Both the position numbers and the translations under genes were made by a program. Under the pieces are notes generated by a model. It saw only the letters and a list, made by a program, of their open reading frames with translations. It was not told the DNA's origin and ran no database searches. 64,000 nucleotides of DNA. Source: Bacillus sp. S3 (GTDB taxonomy: Bacteria > Bacillota > Bacilli > Bacillales > Cytobacillaceae). Shown piece after piece: positions 28,343-37,100 of the stretch. Where the stretch lies: contig NZ_CP039727.1 in the NCBI RefSeq assembly GCF_005154805.1, forward strand, positions 4,957,501-5,021,500, written 5' to 3'. Positions within the stretch are counted from its first letter, which is position 1. The number at the start of each line of letters is the position of its first letter.

Positions 28343-29858
28343 ACCTAGCCTCCTGATAATGTGTACCGAACATCATTTGCCCCAATTTTTCTTCATTGGC
28401 ATTTGAGTCCAGCAGCTCCCCAGAAATCCTTCCTTCATAAATCACAATAATTCGGTCGCAAAGTTCCAATATTTCGTCAAGATCTGCTGAGATAAGAAGA
28501 ACGGCCCCTCCCCGCTCTCTAACATTGACGAGCATTTGTCTGATATATTTGGAGGATCCGATATCAACTCCTCTGGTAGGCTGGCAGGCGACTACTACGT
28601 TAGGATCACGTGAAAGCTCTCTTGCAACGATAATTTTTTGCATATTTCCACCGGATAAATTCTTTGCATGCTCTGCCTCTGAAGGAGTTTTAATAGAATA
28701 TGTTTGAATTAATGCCTTACTTAATTCCCTTGCTTTTTTCCAATTAATAATGCCCCTTTTGGCAATTGGTGGTACATTATGTTTATTAATGATAATATTT
28801 TCGGTGATAGAATTGGATAATGCTAGGCCCTCCCTCATTCTATCCTGAGGAATATGGGCAAGCCCCTGTAACATTCGGTTCCTTACAGAATCATTTGAAA
28901 TAGTTTTCCCATTTAGCGTTATAGAACCACTTGTTATATTTCGCACACCAATAATTGCTTCAGAAAGTTCCGTTTGTCCGTTTCCTTCAACTCCTGCTAT
29001 ACCGAGTATTTCGCCACTATATAGTCGAAGGGAAAAATTATCTACTTCTATTTTTTTTTGGTCTCCTATAACAGTTAAATCTTTTATTTCCAAACTGAGT
29101 GTGCCGGTTTTTATTTGTGACTTTTGCAAGCCATCAATATCTCTTCCAATCATCATTCTGGCAATATCCCTTGGCTGCACCTCACTTGTATTAACTGTGC
29201 CAATCGTCTTTCCGGCCCTCATTGCGGTGATTCTGTCTGAAATCTCCATAACCTCACGCAATTTATGGGTGATAAATATGATGGAATAACCTCTCTTAGT
29301 TAATTTTCTTATTGTCTGAAAAAGAGTTTTTGTTTCTTGAGGGGTTAAGGTAGCTGTTGGCTCATCAAGGATAATTAACCTTGCTCCTTTAAAAAGAATT
29401 TTAATAATCTCTACACGCTGCATCAGCCCTACAGAAATATCCTGAACCTTAGTGTCTAAAGGAATTTTTAAATCAAACTCCTCTTGGATTCGTTCAATTT
29501 CTTTCCTAAATTCATTCGGTTTCCACACAAATTTCCTTTTTGGAGGTTTTCCTAAGACGATATTCTCAGCAACAGATAAAGAAGGGGAAAGCATAAAATG
29601 TTGATGTACCATGCCAATACCTAAGGCAAGAGCATCGTTAGGCGACTTTAGCCTAACTTGTTTGCCTCGATAAAGAATTTCACCGGAGTCTGGACTAAGC
29701 ATGCCGTATAAAATATTCATTAATGTAGACTTTCCTGCCCCGTTCTCCCCAACAAGGGCATGGACTTCCCCAGCTTTTACACACAGAGAAACATTGTCAT
29801 TAGCTAAAGTAGCAGAGAATCGCTTGGTAATATTCCTTGCCTCAAGTTCATATTGCAT
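28329..29858 (-). CDS. Double-domain ABC ATPase (BMP/sugar type)
   Basis: 509 residues with two nucleotide-binding domains. The first has Walker A VGENGAGKST, signature-region DISVGLMQRVEI and Walker B RLIILDEPTATLT. The second is degenerate at Walker A (AGVEGNGQTE) with signature NLSGGNMQK and VVVACQPTRGVD, as usual for RbsA/NupO-type ATPases. The ATG at 29858 follows GAAGGGA; the 13 upstream codons are discarded. It energises the importer of this operon. Confidence 0.9.
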   Translation of the reverse strand: MQYELEARNITKRFSATLANDNVSLCVKAGEVHALVGENGAGKSTLMNILYGMLSPDSGEILYRGKQVRLKSPNDALALGIGMVHQHFMLSPSLSVAENIVLGKPPKRKFVWKPNEFRKEIERIQEEFDLKIPLDTKVQDISVGLMQRVEIIKILFKGARLIILDEPTATLTPQETKTLFQTIRKLTKRGYSIIFITHKLREVMEISDRITAMRAGKTIGTVNTSEVQPRDIARMMIGRDIDGLQKSQIKTGTLSLEIKDLTVIGDQKKIEVDNFSLRLYSGEILGIAGVEGNGQTELSEAIIGVRNITSGSITLNGKTISNDSVRNRMLQGLAHIPQDRMREGLALSNSITENIIINKHNVPPIAKRGIINWKKARELSKALIQTYSIKTPSEAEHAKNLSGGNMQKIIVARELSRDPNVVVACQPTRGVDIGSSKYIRQMLVNVRERGGAVLLISADLDEILELCDRIIVIYEGRISGELLDSNANEEKLGQMMFGTHYQEARYDVL

Positions 29859-29936
29859 AACTATTATTCCCTTCGCTTCTATTGAGTTACTGTCCAAAGT
29901 GTAATGAATATAAAATTACTATTGAATCAAAAAACA

Positions 29937-30962
29937 TTATCTGCTAATATTTCTCTCTATTACTAAGCTTCCTGATTTAATAGCTTCGATGGCTTCGTCA
30001 ACCTTTTTGTTCACTTCTTGAAGTTTATCGGATAGTTCAGGAACATTTTTACCTAATTCTGTATTTCTTGTAAGACCGATGCCACCATTATTGAAAGTAG
30101 CTGTTGTTAACCCACCTTTAAGTGAGCCCTTGACGAATTTTTCAATTTGATCATAGACACTGTTACCAAACCCGATTTGTGTATCCATTAAAACATTAGA
30201 TGGAGCAAGCTGAGAATGATCGCTGGAATCCCCAATGACTAATATTCCCTTCTCCTTGCTTGCTTCAATAATGCCTAGTGTTGTTTTTGCCGAATCACCA
30301 AGTAACACATCGACACCTTGATTAATTAAACTGAACGAGATTTCCTTTCCTTTCGCTGGGTCCTCAAAAGAATTTGCATTGATTCGGGTGACAGTAACAT
30401 CACCCCTTACTGTTTTTGCTCCTTTTAGAAATGCATTATAATTGGCCATAATGGTATTATCCTCAGTGCCTACTATATGCCCCAACTTCCCAGTCTCAGT
30501 CATCATACCCGCGGCTATACCCACTACATAGTTAACTTCCCAAGTAGCAAAATCTACCGCAGTAATGTTCGGCACTTTAAAATCCTCTGAGCCATAAATC
30601 AATACAAAATGTGTGTCAGGAAATTCAGGTGCTACCTTTTTCAGCGGTTCAATCATTCCCGGGAATGCTGTGATAATTAATTTGTTCCCCTGGCGGGCAA
30701 AATTACGAAGTGATGTCTCATATTCTGCTGGCTGTAGTGCTTCATAAACAGAAGTCTTCACCCCTAAATCGTTTTTCGCACGCTTCATTGCAGCATTCAT
30801 ATCATCCGCTGGACCGCCATCCCCAAGACTTTGTGGCAAGATTAAAGCAACCTTTTTTTCAGCTGTAGCTTTGTTGGCATTATCTTTGGAAACACCGCAA
30901 CCCGTTAGAACCATTCCTACAATAACCATAATTGAAATGAGTTTAGAACATATTCTTTTCAA
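29937..30962 (-). CDS. BMP-family substrate-binding lipoprotein
   Basis: 341 residues with lipobox VLTGC after a hydrophobic signal, then the BMP/PnrA fold beginning KVALILPQSLGDGGPADDMN. Family members bind purine nucleosides or related sugars. The usual GxF-N motif near the start is altered here (GDGGPADDM), so the ligand may differ. It delivers substrate to the two permeases. The neighbouring dehydrogenases suggest a polyol or sugar rather than a plain nucleoside; this is inference. Confidence 0.82.
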   Translation of the reverse strand: MKRICSKLISIMVIVGMVLTGCGVSKDNANKATAEKKVALILPQSLGDGGPADDMNAAMKRAKNDLGVKTSVYEALQPAEYETSLRNFARQGNKLIITAFPGMIEPLKKVAPEFPDTHFVLIYGSEDFKVPNITAVDFATWEVNYVVGIAAGMMTETGKLGHIVGTEDNTIMANYNAFLKGAKTVRGDVTVTRINANSFEDPAKGKEISFSLINQGVDVLLGDSAKTTLGIIEASKEKGILVIGDSSDHSQLAPSNVLMDTQIGFGNSVYDQIEKFVKGSLKGGLTTATFNNGGIGLTRNTELGKNVPELSDKLQEVNKKVDEAIEAIKSGSLVIERNISR

Positions 30963-31069
30963 CTTTCAACACTCCCTCACCATTCTTAGTCTTGAAGCAT
31001 AGTGCCGTTTTTAAGAAATTAGTTCAATCCAGATATTTAATAATACACACTCTTCACTATTTTAGGAGA

Positions 31070-31861
31070 TTAGTAGGGTGTGTTGCCTCCATCAACTGAA
31101 ATCGATTGTCCACGAATAATCTCAGCTGAATCAGAGGCCAGAAAAGCTATAACTCTCCCAACCTCTATAGGTTGGATTAAACGCCCGAGCTGAGGCGGCC
31201 CCCAGGTTTCCCTTAAGGTTTCAACCGAAATAGCTTCAGCAGATTCCTGTACTGTCTGAACCATTAATTTTCTTAGCATTTCAGTATCTACTGCACCAGG
31301 GCAAACTGCATTTACGTTAATATTCATTGGGGCAAATTCCTTTGCTAAACTTTGGGTTAGGTTGATGACTGCGGCCTTTGATGCATTATAATGTGCTTGC
31401 CCGATGTAGCTTACTTTCCCCGCATTAGAGGCTATATTAACAATTCTCCCCGGCTTATGATCTTTGAATAACTGTGAAGCAAATAGTTGACTACAACTGA
31501 ACATAGCCCTAACGTTAAGATTAAAGATCATATCCCAATCTTTGGTAGTTATATCAAAAATATTTTGAAGCTTCGTAATACCGGCATTATTTACGAGGAT
31601 ATCAATCCCCCCGAATTGTTTAATCGCACATTGGAATGCACTCTCAATACTTTCATCTTGAGTGATATCCATATATACACCAATTACATCAATACCCATA
31701 TCCTTTAAACTTGCAGTGGCATTTTCCAGTGCTTCTTGATTAATATCACCTAAAACAATATTAGCCCCGGCCTCCCCTAATGCTTGGGCTATACCAGTAC
31801 CTAAGCCACTGCCACCGCCAGTAATAATTGCTGTTCTTCCTGAAAGCATAAAGTTATTCAA
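31070..31861 (-). CDS. Short-chain dehydrogenase/reductase 1
   Basis: 263 residues, classical SDR. NAD(P) motif TGGGSGLGTG, D65-like AGANIVLGDIN (acidic residue suggests NAD+), NNAG at LVNNAGITKL, catalytic Ser in NIASNAGKVS, YNASK with Tyr/Lys, and the C-terminal SISVDGGNTPY. It probably oxidises an alcohol group of the imported compound. The specific substrate cannot be read from sequence. Confidence 0.85.
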   Translation of the reverse strand: MNNFMLSGRTAIITGGGSGLGTGIAQALGEAGANIVLGDINQEALENATASLKDMGIDVIGVYMDITQDESIESAFQCAIKQFGGIDILVNNAGITKLQNIFDITTKDWDMIFNLNVRAMFSCSQLFASQLFKDHKPGRIVNIASNAGKVSYIGQAHYNASKAAVINLTQSLAKEFAPMNINVNAVCPGAVDTEMLRKLMVQTVQESAEAISVETLRETWGPPQLGRLIQPIEVGRVIAFLASDSAEIIRGQSISVDGGNTPY

Positions 31862-31892
31862 TAATCTTCACTCTCCATTGTTAAAAAATTTT

Positions 31893-32675
31893 TTAATACG
31901 CTTCTGCTAAGGTTATACCCCCATCAACTGTCAAAACCTGACCAGTTATCCAACTTGATAATGGTGAACTAAGAAATAAACATGCATCACCAATATCCTC
32001 AGGGTTTCCAATCCGTCCTAATGGAGCACGGTCATTATACTTTTCCCTCCATCCCGGAACAGCCTGATCTAACCCGGGGGCATCTATTAATCCAGGGGCA
32101 ACACCATTAACCCTGATACCATATTTGCCAAGGTCAGTGGCAAGACAACGTGTTACCATTGCCAATCCAGCTTTTGAAGCACCGTAGGCAAGCCCGTTTG
32201 CCATAGGTCTGAAAGCATTAATAGAAATTATATTAATGATGGAGCCACCATTTCCCTGATCAATCATTTGATTTCCCGCTGCTTGGCAACAATAAAAAGT
32301 TCCTTTTAAATTACTATCGAGCATATTATCCCACTCACTTTCCTCAATAGTTAAGGAATTGTGATGAGGATAGATCCCTGCATTATTTACTAGAATGTCA
32401 ACCTTACCAAACTCCTCCACTACCTTTTCAACCATAAATTTACACTGAACGATGTCCCTTTGGTCTAAATAGACAGCCTGACTTTTAACACCCATCGCTT
32501 CAATTTCTTTTGCTACATTTTGCGCGTTTTCTGCTACTGCCTCACTTGAATAAGTAATGACAACATTGGCCCCAGCTTGCGCAAAGCGATTAGCAATCCC
32601 TCTGCCAACGCCTGCTCTACCTCCAGTAATGATTGCCACCTTATTTGAGAAATCCATTGCTTTTGTAATTTCCAT
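31893..32675 (-). CDS. Short-chain dehydrogenase/reductase 2
   Basis: 260 residues with TGGRAGVGRGIA, LVNNAGIYPHH, catalytic Ser in NIISINAF, YGASKAGLAM and VDGGITLAEAY. The segment ANVVITYSSEA lacks the acidic residue after beta-2, hinting at NADP(H), unlike SDR 1. Two SDRs of differing cofactor preference side by side could invert a hydroxyl group through a keto intermediate. It lies 2 bases after the LacI gene. Inference is limited to cofactor and class. Confidence 0.82.
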   Translation of the reverse strand: MEITKAMDFSNKVAIITGGRAGVGRGIANRFAQAGANVVITYSSEAVAENAQNVAKEIEAMGVKSQAVYLDQRDIVQCKFMVEKVVEEFGKVDILVNNAGIYPHHNSLTIEESEWDNMLDSNLKGTFYCCQAAGNQMIDQGNGGSIINIISINAFRPMANGLAYGASKAGLAMVTRCLATDLGKYGIRVNGVAPGLIDAPGLDQAVPGWREKYNDRAPLGRIGNPEDIGDACLFLSSPLSSWITGQVLTVDGGITLAEAY

Positions 32676-32677
32676 TT

Positions 32678-33703
32678 TTATTCCTCCCTCTGTTTAGCAC
32701 TTGACTCGCGAATAATTAACCTTGCTGGGATTGTTTCAATATGCCCCTCCATGTTTTCCCCGTTGATCATATTTATTAATATTTTTGCAGCCCTTTTTCC
32801 AATTTCATGAGCATCAACATGCATACATGTTAAAGACGGAACAAGAACCGAAGATAATTCAACATCATCTATGCTAGCAATTGCTATCTCATCAGGAACT
32901 TTTATTCCCGCGGATATCATTTTCAGCAATAAACTATGTGCAATTACATCTGTCGCAACAACAATTGCAGAGGGCCTTATTGGCAAAGAAAGCAGCCATT
33001 CGCAGGCCTTTATACCACCTTCCAGATTGGGACTTACTCTACATACTAATTCAGAATTAAAAGGTAAACCAAAGTCTTTCAATGCCTTTTTATATCCCTC
33101 TTCTCTTAGAATAAACGTATCTCTTTTTGAATTAGCATTAATTAGGGCAATATCTTTAATCCCCCGAAAGGCAAACATTTCTGTTAGCTTATATGCAGCA
33201 TCATCCGGTCCAAAAGACACACTAGGTGTGGCATGGTGATCATCAATATAAACTGTTTTCATATTATGAGTTGCAGAGGAGAGTTCGTTAGCCATTGATT
33301 GAATGATTAATCCATCTACTGCACTAGAATTCTTTAATTTCTTAATGGATTCTTTCGCTTCTTCTGTATTTAAGTCGGTCAAATTCATTAGAATAAGGTT
33401 ATATCCTTCTTCTTTTGCCACTTCACCAGTTCCCCGAATTAATAAGGGCATGTAAGGATGAGACATATTGGGGATTACCAAACCAATTTGCATTGTCTGT
33501 TGTTGCCGCAACGCTTTTGCGACATAGTTTGCTTGATATCCAAGTGACAAGGCCGTCTTTTCAATTTTTTCTCTTAGTTTTAACGAAATTCTCTCGTAAT
33601 CATTTGCTTTACTTAAAACGATAGATGCAGTAGTTACTGAAGTACCGGCCTTTTTTGCTACATCTTTTAATGTTGGCTTTTTGCTTGAAAAATTATCTTT
33701 CAT
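32678..33703 (-). CDS. LacI-family transcriptional regulator
   Basis: 341 residues from the ATG at 33703 (AAAGGAG upstream). The N-terminal HTH is TLKDVAKKAGTSVTTASIVL, with hinge region KIEKTALSLGYQANYVAKALR. The periplasmic-binding-like domain follows (IGLVIPNMSHPYM…) with ACEWLLSLPIRPSAIVVATD. It is encoded inside the operon between a permease and an SDR gene, so it is probably autoregulated. Operator-like sequences lie upstream of the operon at 34770-34798. Confidence 0.88.
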   Translation of the reverse strand: MKDNFSSKKPTLKDVAKKAGTSVTTASIVLSKANDYERISLKLREKIEKTALSLGYQANYVAKALRQQQTMQIGLVIPNMSHPYMPLLIRGTGEVAKEEGYNLILMNLTDLNTEEAKESIKKLKNSSAVDGLIIQSMANELSSATHNMKTVYIDDHHATPSVSFGPDDAAYKLTEMFAFRGIKDIALINANSKRDTFILREEGYKKALKDFGLPFNSELVCRVSPNLEGGIKACEWLLSLPIRPSAIVVATDVIAHSLLLKMISAGIKVPDEIAIASIDDVELSSVLVPSLTCMHVDAHEIGKRAAKILINMINGENMEGHIETIPARLIIRESSAKQREE

Positions 33704-33754
33704 CTCTTCTCCTTTTATGAAATAACAAAGTTTCATATTTTTTGATGACTTCGC

Positions 33755-34654
33755 CTATCTTGCCAAAAGATTTTTTGTCCTTTTTTTCACCCTTTTGTAT
33801 CGGATACTGAGGGCAAGGATGGTAATGATATATGGCATCATAAGTACAAGGGATGAAGGGAATCCAAATTGTTGTGCCCTTAAGGAAATACTTTCGGCAA
33901 ACCCAAATATTCCACTCGCCACAAATACAATAAATGGATCTGTCTTGCCGAACAATACCGCTGCATAAGCAAAGAAACCTCTGCCTGCCGTCATCCCTTC
34001 CGTAAACATCGTCACATATCCAAGTGCTAAGTGTGCTCCTGCCAATCCACATAATACACCTGTCATGCAAACGCCTATAGTTCGGTATTTAATAACCGAT
34101 ACTCCGGTAGCTTCAGCAGCCTCAGGCTTCTCTCCGACTGCCCTTAAATTAATACCAATGTACGTTCTATAAATAATAAAACTTAAAATGACAACAAGGA
34201 TTAAAGAAATATAGGTTAATGGTGTATGTCCATTTAAAACTGTATTAACAAAGGGTATATCTCTTAATATAGGTATATCTAGTTTAGAAAAACCTTTAAT
34301 ATTTGATTGGATAGAACCCAAATCCCCAAAGGTTTCTTTCATAGCAAATGTAGTAACCCCCAGGGCAAGTGTATTCACGCCTATTGCGGTTATAATGGGC
34401 TCAGCTTTATATTTTTCAACCAGAGTCACAAACAAAAAGCCTATGAATCCGCCTACAACTACACCAAACAATGTTCCTATCATGGGATTTCCGGTTAGAA
34501 ATGTCCCATATATTGAAAAAAATGCTCCAAATAACATTTTTCCTTCAAGTGCAATATTAAACACCCCAAGGCGCTCACTAATCAGCCCACCCAATGCAGC
34601 TAGTAAAATAGGAGTCATTGTACGTAATACTGTGCCTAGTAATTCTTCAATCAT
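33755..34654 (-). CDS. ABC permease, BMP/nucleoside-type, subunit 2
   Basis: 299 residues starting MIEELLGTVLRTMTPILLAA at an ATG 6 bases after AGAGGGG, with LISERLGVFNIALEGKMLFG and YIGINLRAVGEKPEAAEATG, typical of the second BMP-type permease (NupQ/YufQ). It is the first gene of the operon and is separated from its partner permease by five genes, an unusual gene order. The 30 codons upstream in frame lack a ribosome site. Confidence 0.87.
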   Translation of the reverse strand: MIEELLGTVLRTMTPILLAALGGLISERLGVFNIALEGKMLFGAFFSIYGTFLTGNPMIGTLFGVVVGGFIGFLFVTLVEKYKAEPIITAIGVNTLALGVTTFAMKETFGDLGSIQSNIKGFSKLDIPILRDIPFVNTVLNGHTPLTYISLILVVILSFIIYRTYIGINLRAVGEKPEAAEATGVSVIKYRTIGVCMTGVLCGLAGAHLALGYVTMFTEGMTAGRGFFAYAAVLFGKTDPFIVFVASGIFGFAESISLRAQQFGFPSSLVLMMPYIITILALSIRYKRVKKRTKNLLAR

Positions 34655-34769
34655 TCTAATCCCCTCTTTATCACATGATTGGGACAAATCAACTAAAACG
34701 ATAAAATAGATACGGCTAGTATTGAGTGTGTTGTTAATTTTCACCTACACCTAATCATCACCTCATCTT

Positions 34770-34798
34770 AGTAAATCGATTCAGTAAATCGTTTCACT
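34770..34798 (-). promoter_or_regulatory. Tandem LacI-type operators upstream of the BMP operon
   Basis: Two overlapping palindrome-like 16-mers centred on CG: AGTAAATCGATTCAGT (34770-34785) and AGTAAATCGTTTCACT (34783-34798). Central CG with T-A rich arms is the usual LacI-family operator form. They lie about 115 bases before the first gene, so they are good candidates for the operon-encoded regulator. Confidence 0.5.
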
Positions 34799-34944
34799 TA
34801 ACTTTCAAAAAAAATATATGTTTTGTATGTTACTATTGATACTTTTACAATTTTCTAAATATTACACTTCCGATAAATTTTTTTTAGGTAAAATTATCCA
34901 CATCGAATTAAATTAATATGTTTTAGAGGAATAGGATTTTAAAT

Positions 34945-35281
34945 TAGATTCGAACCATTATTTTCAAGAATCGACATCCTTTCGACGAAATTCCAAATAG
35001 GATATACTATTCAAACATTTGATTGAAACAGAAGAAAAGGGTTGGTAAAAATGAATTTCTTCTGTATTCATTTAAGAAAATTGTCGGGAATTGCCGAGGA
35101 AATGTGCAGATGAGAACCTACATATTTGCACTATTTGACTGGTTTCACGTGAACTTACATGATTCTACCTATTTCTCGTTATTCCGATACTACATAAACG
35201 TTTGTTTGAAATAATCCTCATTCCTCCCCAATCCTGAACTTTCCCTTTCAAAAACTTGAAAATAATGGCGAAGTCTGCATT
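34945..35281 (+). repeat. AAACATTTGATTGAAA repeat, copy C
   Basis: Blocks in order: TTCGAACC, GACATCCTTTCGACGAAATT, -10-like TATACT, CAAACATTTGATTGAAACAG, TTGTCGGGAATTGCC, TGGTTTCACGTGAACTTACA, second motif AAACGTTTGTTTGAAA, AATGGCGAAGTCTGC. Confidence 0.75.
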
Positions 35282-35409
35282 GATTTCATTTATATAAGCA
35301 TAAAAATAGGCAGCACCCAAGTCGGTACCGCCTACAAACAAACTGTATAAACATACAGAATCCTTACAATTATGCCCTTTAGAGTCTTACTGACTAGATG
35401 AGTGGGATT
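35282..35409. other. Short spacer before the pseudogene
   Basis: No gene or site recognised between repeat copy C and the sigma-54 activator wreck, except a degenerate GGGATTCAGCCCC near 35402. Confidence 0.3.
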
Positions 35410-36430
35410 CAGCCCCTTATGTTAAGCCTTTTTGCTTTCTTTACAACGGTAGATTGATCAACCCGTAATGCCTCCGCTACTTTCTTGGTTGTTTGATATT
35501 TCTTAAAAGCTGAACGTAAAAGTTTTTTTAGGGGGATGATTTCTTCATTTGAATAAGGAGACGCAGGTTCCAACACCTCAGACACGTCTTGTTTACCAAT
35601 TGTATCTCCTAGCGTATTAATCAGCGAGCTTCTTCCGAGAGCTGTTTTGTAAAACCATACTTTGAATTGAACTGATCTAAGAATGATTGAATAAGGAGAA
35701 GTAAATCTTCTTTTCTGTCTCTTATGCCGGAATGTCGATTGGCACTACATGTAAGCGATAATATAAATCCTTGCGAAATTTCCCCTGTTCAACGAGGTCC
35801 TTTAAATTTTTGTTGGTGGAAGCGATTACTATCGCTTTTACGTCATAAGCTGTCGAACAGCCAATTCGACGTACTTTTCTATCGTCTAAAAACGTGCAGC
35901 AATTTAACCTGAAGACTCAGAGGCATATCCCCTATCTCATCCAAAAAGATAGTCCCATGATTGGCAATCTCAAAAAGTCCCTTTTTCCCTTCCTTTGAGG
36001 CCCCGGTAACCGCATTTTTCGTAGCCAAACAATTCAGATTCTAAAAGGTTTTCAAGTATAGCACCACAATTGATGTGAACAAACGGATAATCCTTTCTTT
36101 TACTATGATTATGTTTAATCTTCGCCATAAAATTTTTCCCGACCCCTGTTTCACCTAATAATAGAACAGTTACCGGCAAATCGGCGACATGATGGTCCAG
36201 ATCAAAATGATTCAAGTTACTCAACGGGTTCTGTATTTATTATTGACCGGGGGTATCACCGCTTCCTAATTCATCATATTGCATGATAGCAGTAACCATT
36301 TTTCATAAAAAAGATGGTTCTTTTGTAATTATTGGTATGATTTGCATCAAAGGGAAAACATAGCCATCGTGGGATGCTGGCCTTGTGATTTCTTCCGAAA
36401 TCACATACACCTCGACCTTGCTCCTTAATT
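35410..36430 (-). pseudogene. Decayed sigma-54-dependent activator
   Basis: The minus strand in changing frames gives pieces of an enhancer-binding protein. Walker A is [32 protein letters not shown] precedes a garbled GAFTGA. Walker B is [14 protein letters not shown], sensor I is AIVIASTNKNLKDLVEQGKF with RKDLYYRL, and the C-terminal HTH is TyrR/PrpR type (KKYQTTKKVAEALRVDQSTV). Several frameshifts and stops separate them. An N-terminal remnant around 36300-36430 (EEITRPASHDGYVFPLMQII) is likely. The gene is inactive; its former target is unknown. Confidence 0.8.
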
Positions 36431-36546
36431 TTCCCTATCAAACAAACGTTTATTTAAAACCGTCACAATTCTTGATATATACACCTTTCTCCTGTTCAAT
36501 CGATAAAAAATTGTTGAAAGGTGCAATAAAAATAAGGAGCGAAATG

Positions 36547-36877
36547 GGTTCGAACTCCTATTTTTACAAATCGACAACATTTCGACGAAATTCCGTATAT
36601 GCTATATTATACAAACATTTGATTGAAACAGCAGCAGGGTTTTGATTTAAAAGGATTTCACCCGTAAATTGATAAGAAATTTGACGAGAATTGTTAGGGA
36701 AATGTACAGATCACATCCTATAATTTACACTATTTTACTAGTTTCACGTGAACTTACATTGTTCTATCAATTTCCCGAATTTCAGCTATCAATCAAATGT
36801 TTGATTGATAGTAGCCTAAGTGTGCTTCAATTCAAGATTCTCCTTGGTAATTGCCTAAAAAGAATGTTGAAACCTGT
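36547..36877 (+). repeat. AAACATTTGATTGAAA repeat, copy D
   Basis: Blocks as in copy C: GTTCGAACTCC, CAACATTTCGACGAAATTCC, CAAACATTTGATTGAAACAG, GACGAGAATTGTTAGGG, TAGTTTCACGTGAACTTACA, second motif AAATGTTTGATTGATA, AGTGTGCTTCAATTCA shared with copy B. Confidence 0.75.
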
Positions 36878-37019
36878 CCCATTGAGCTTTTTGAAAAAGG
36901 AACCGTGTACTGCTGTTGTACTAGAATTTTTCTCCATACTAAGCATAGTAACAAATGACAAGTATCCCCTCCTCCAAGTCCCTCCCTCATTCGATAATAA
37001 ATTTCGACTAATTAAGGAC

Positions 37020-37048
37020 AAAAAAAACAGAGAGCAGCCTCTCTGTTA
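37020..37048 (-). terminator. Terminator of the NCS1 permease operon
   Basis: ACAGAGAG/CTCTCTGT stem followed on the minus strand by TTTTTTTT. It lies about 20 bases after the permease stop. Confidence 0.8.
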
Positions 37049-37060
37049 AATCATCACGCA

Positions 37061-37100
37061 TTACCGCATTAAACTTTAGCTGAGCGGGGGTCTGACCCCA
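37061..37100 (+). repeat. Short dispersed repeat, copy 4, overlapping a gene end
   Basis: TTACCGCATTAAACTTTAGC followed by GCGGGGGTCTGACCCC. The permease stop codon at 37069 lies inside it, so the last residues GSDPRSAKV of the permease are encoded by the repeat. Confidence 0.75.

Larger units (their letters stand above)
36431..37068. other. Non-coding region with repeats and a terminator
   Basis: Contains a CAAACGTTTATTTAAA motif near 36440, repeat copy D (36547-36877), and the terminator and short repeat that end the NCS1 permease gene. No supported gene. Confidence 0.5.

Noticed and set aside
33693..34070. 125-codon minus-strand ORF overlapping the second permease
   Set aside because: Frame-shifted shadow; the permease frame has family motifs and a ribosome site.
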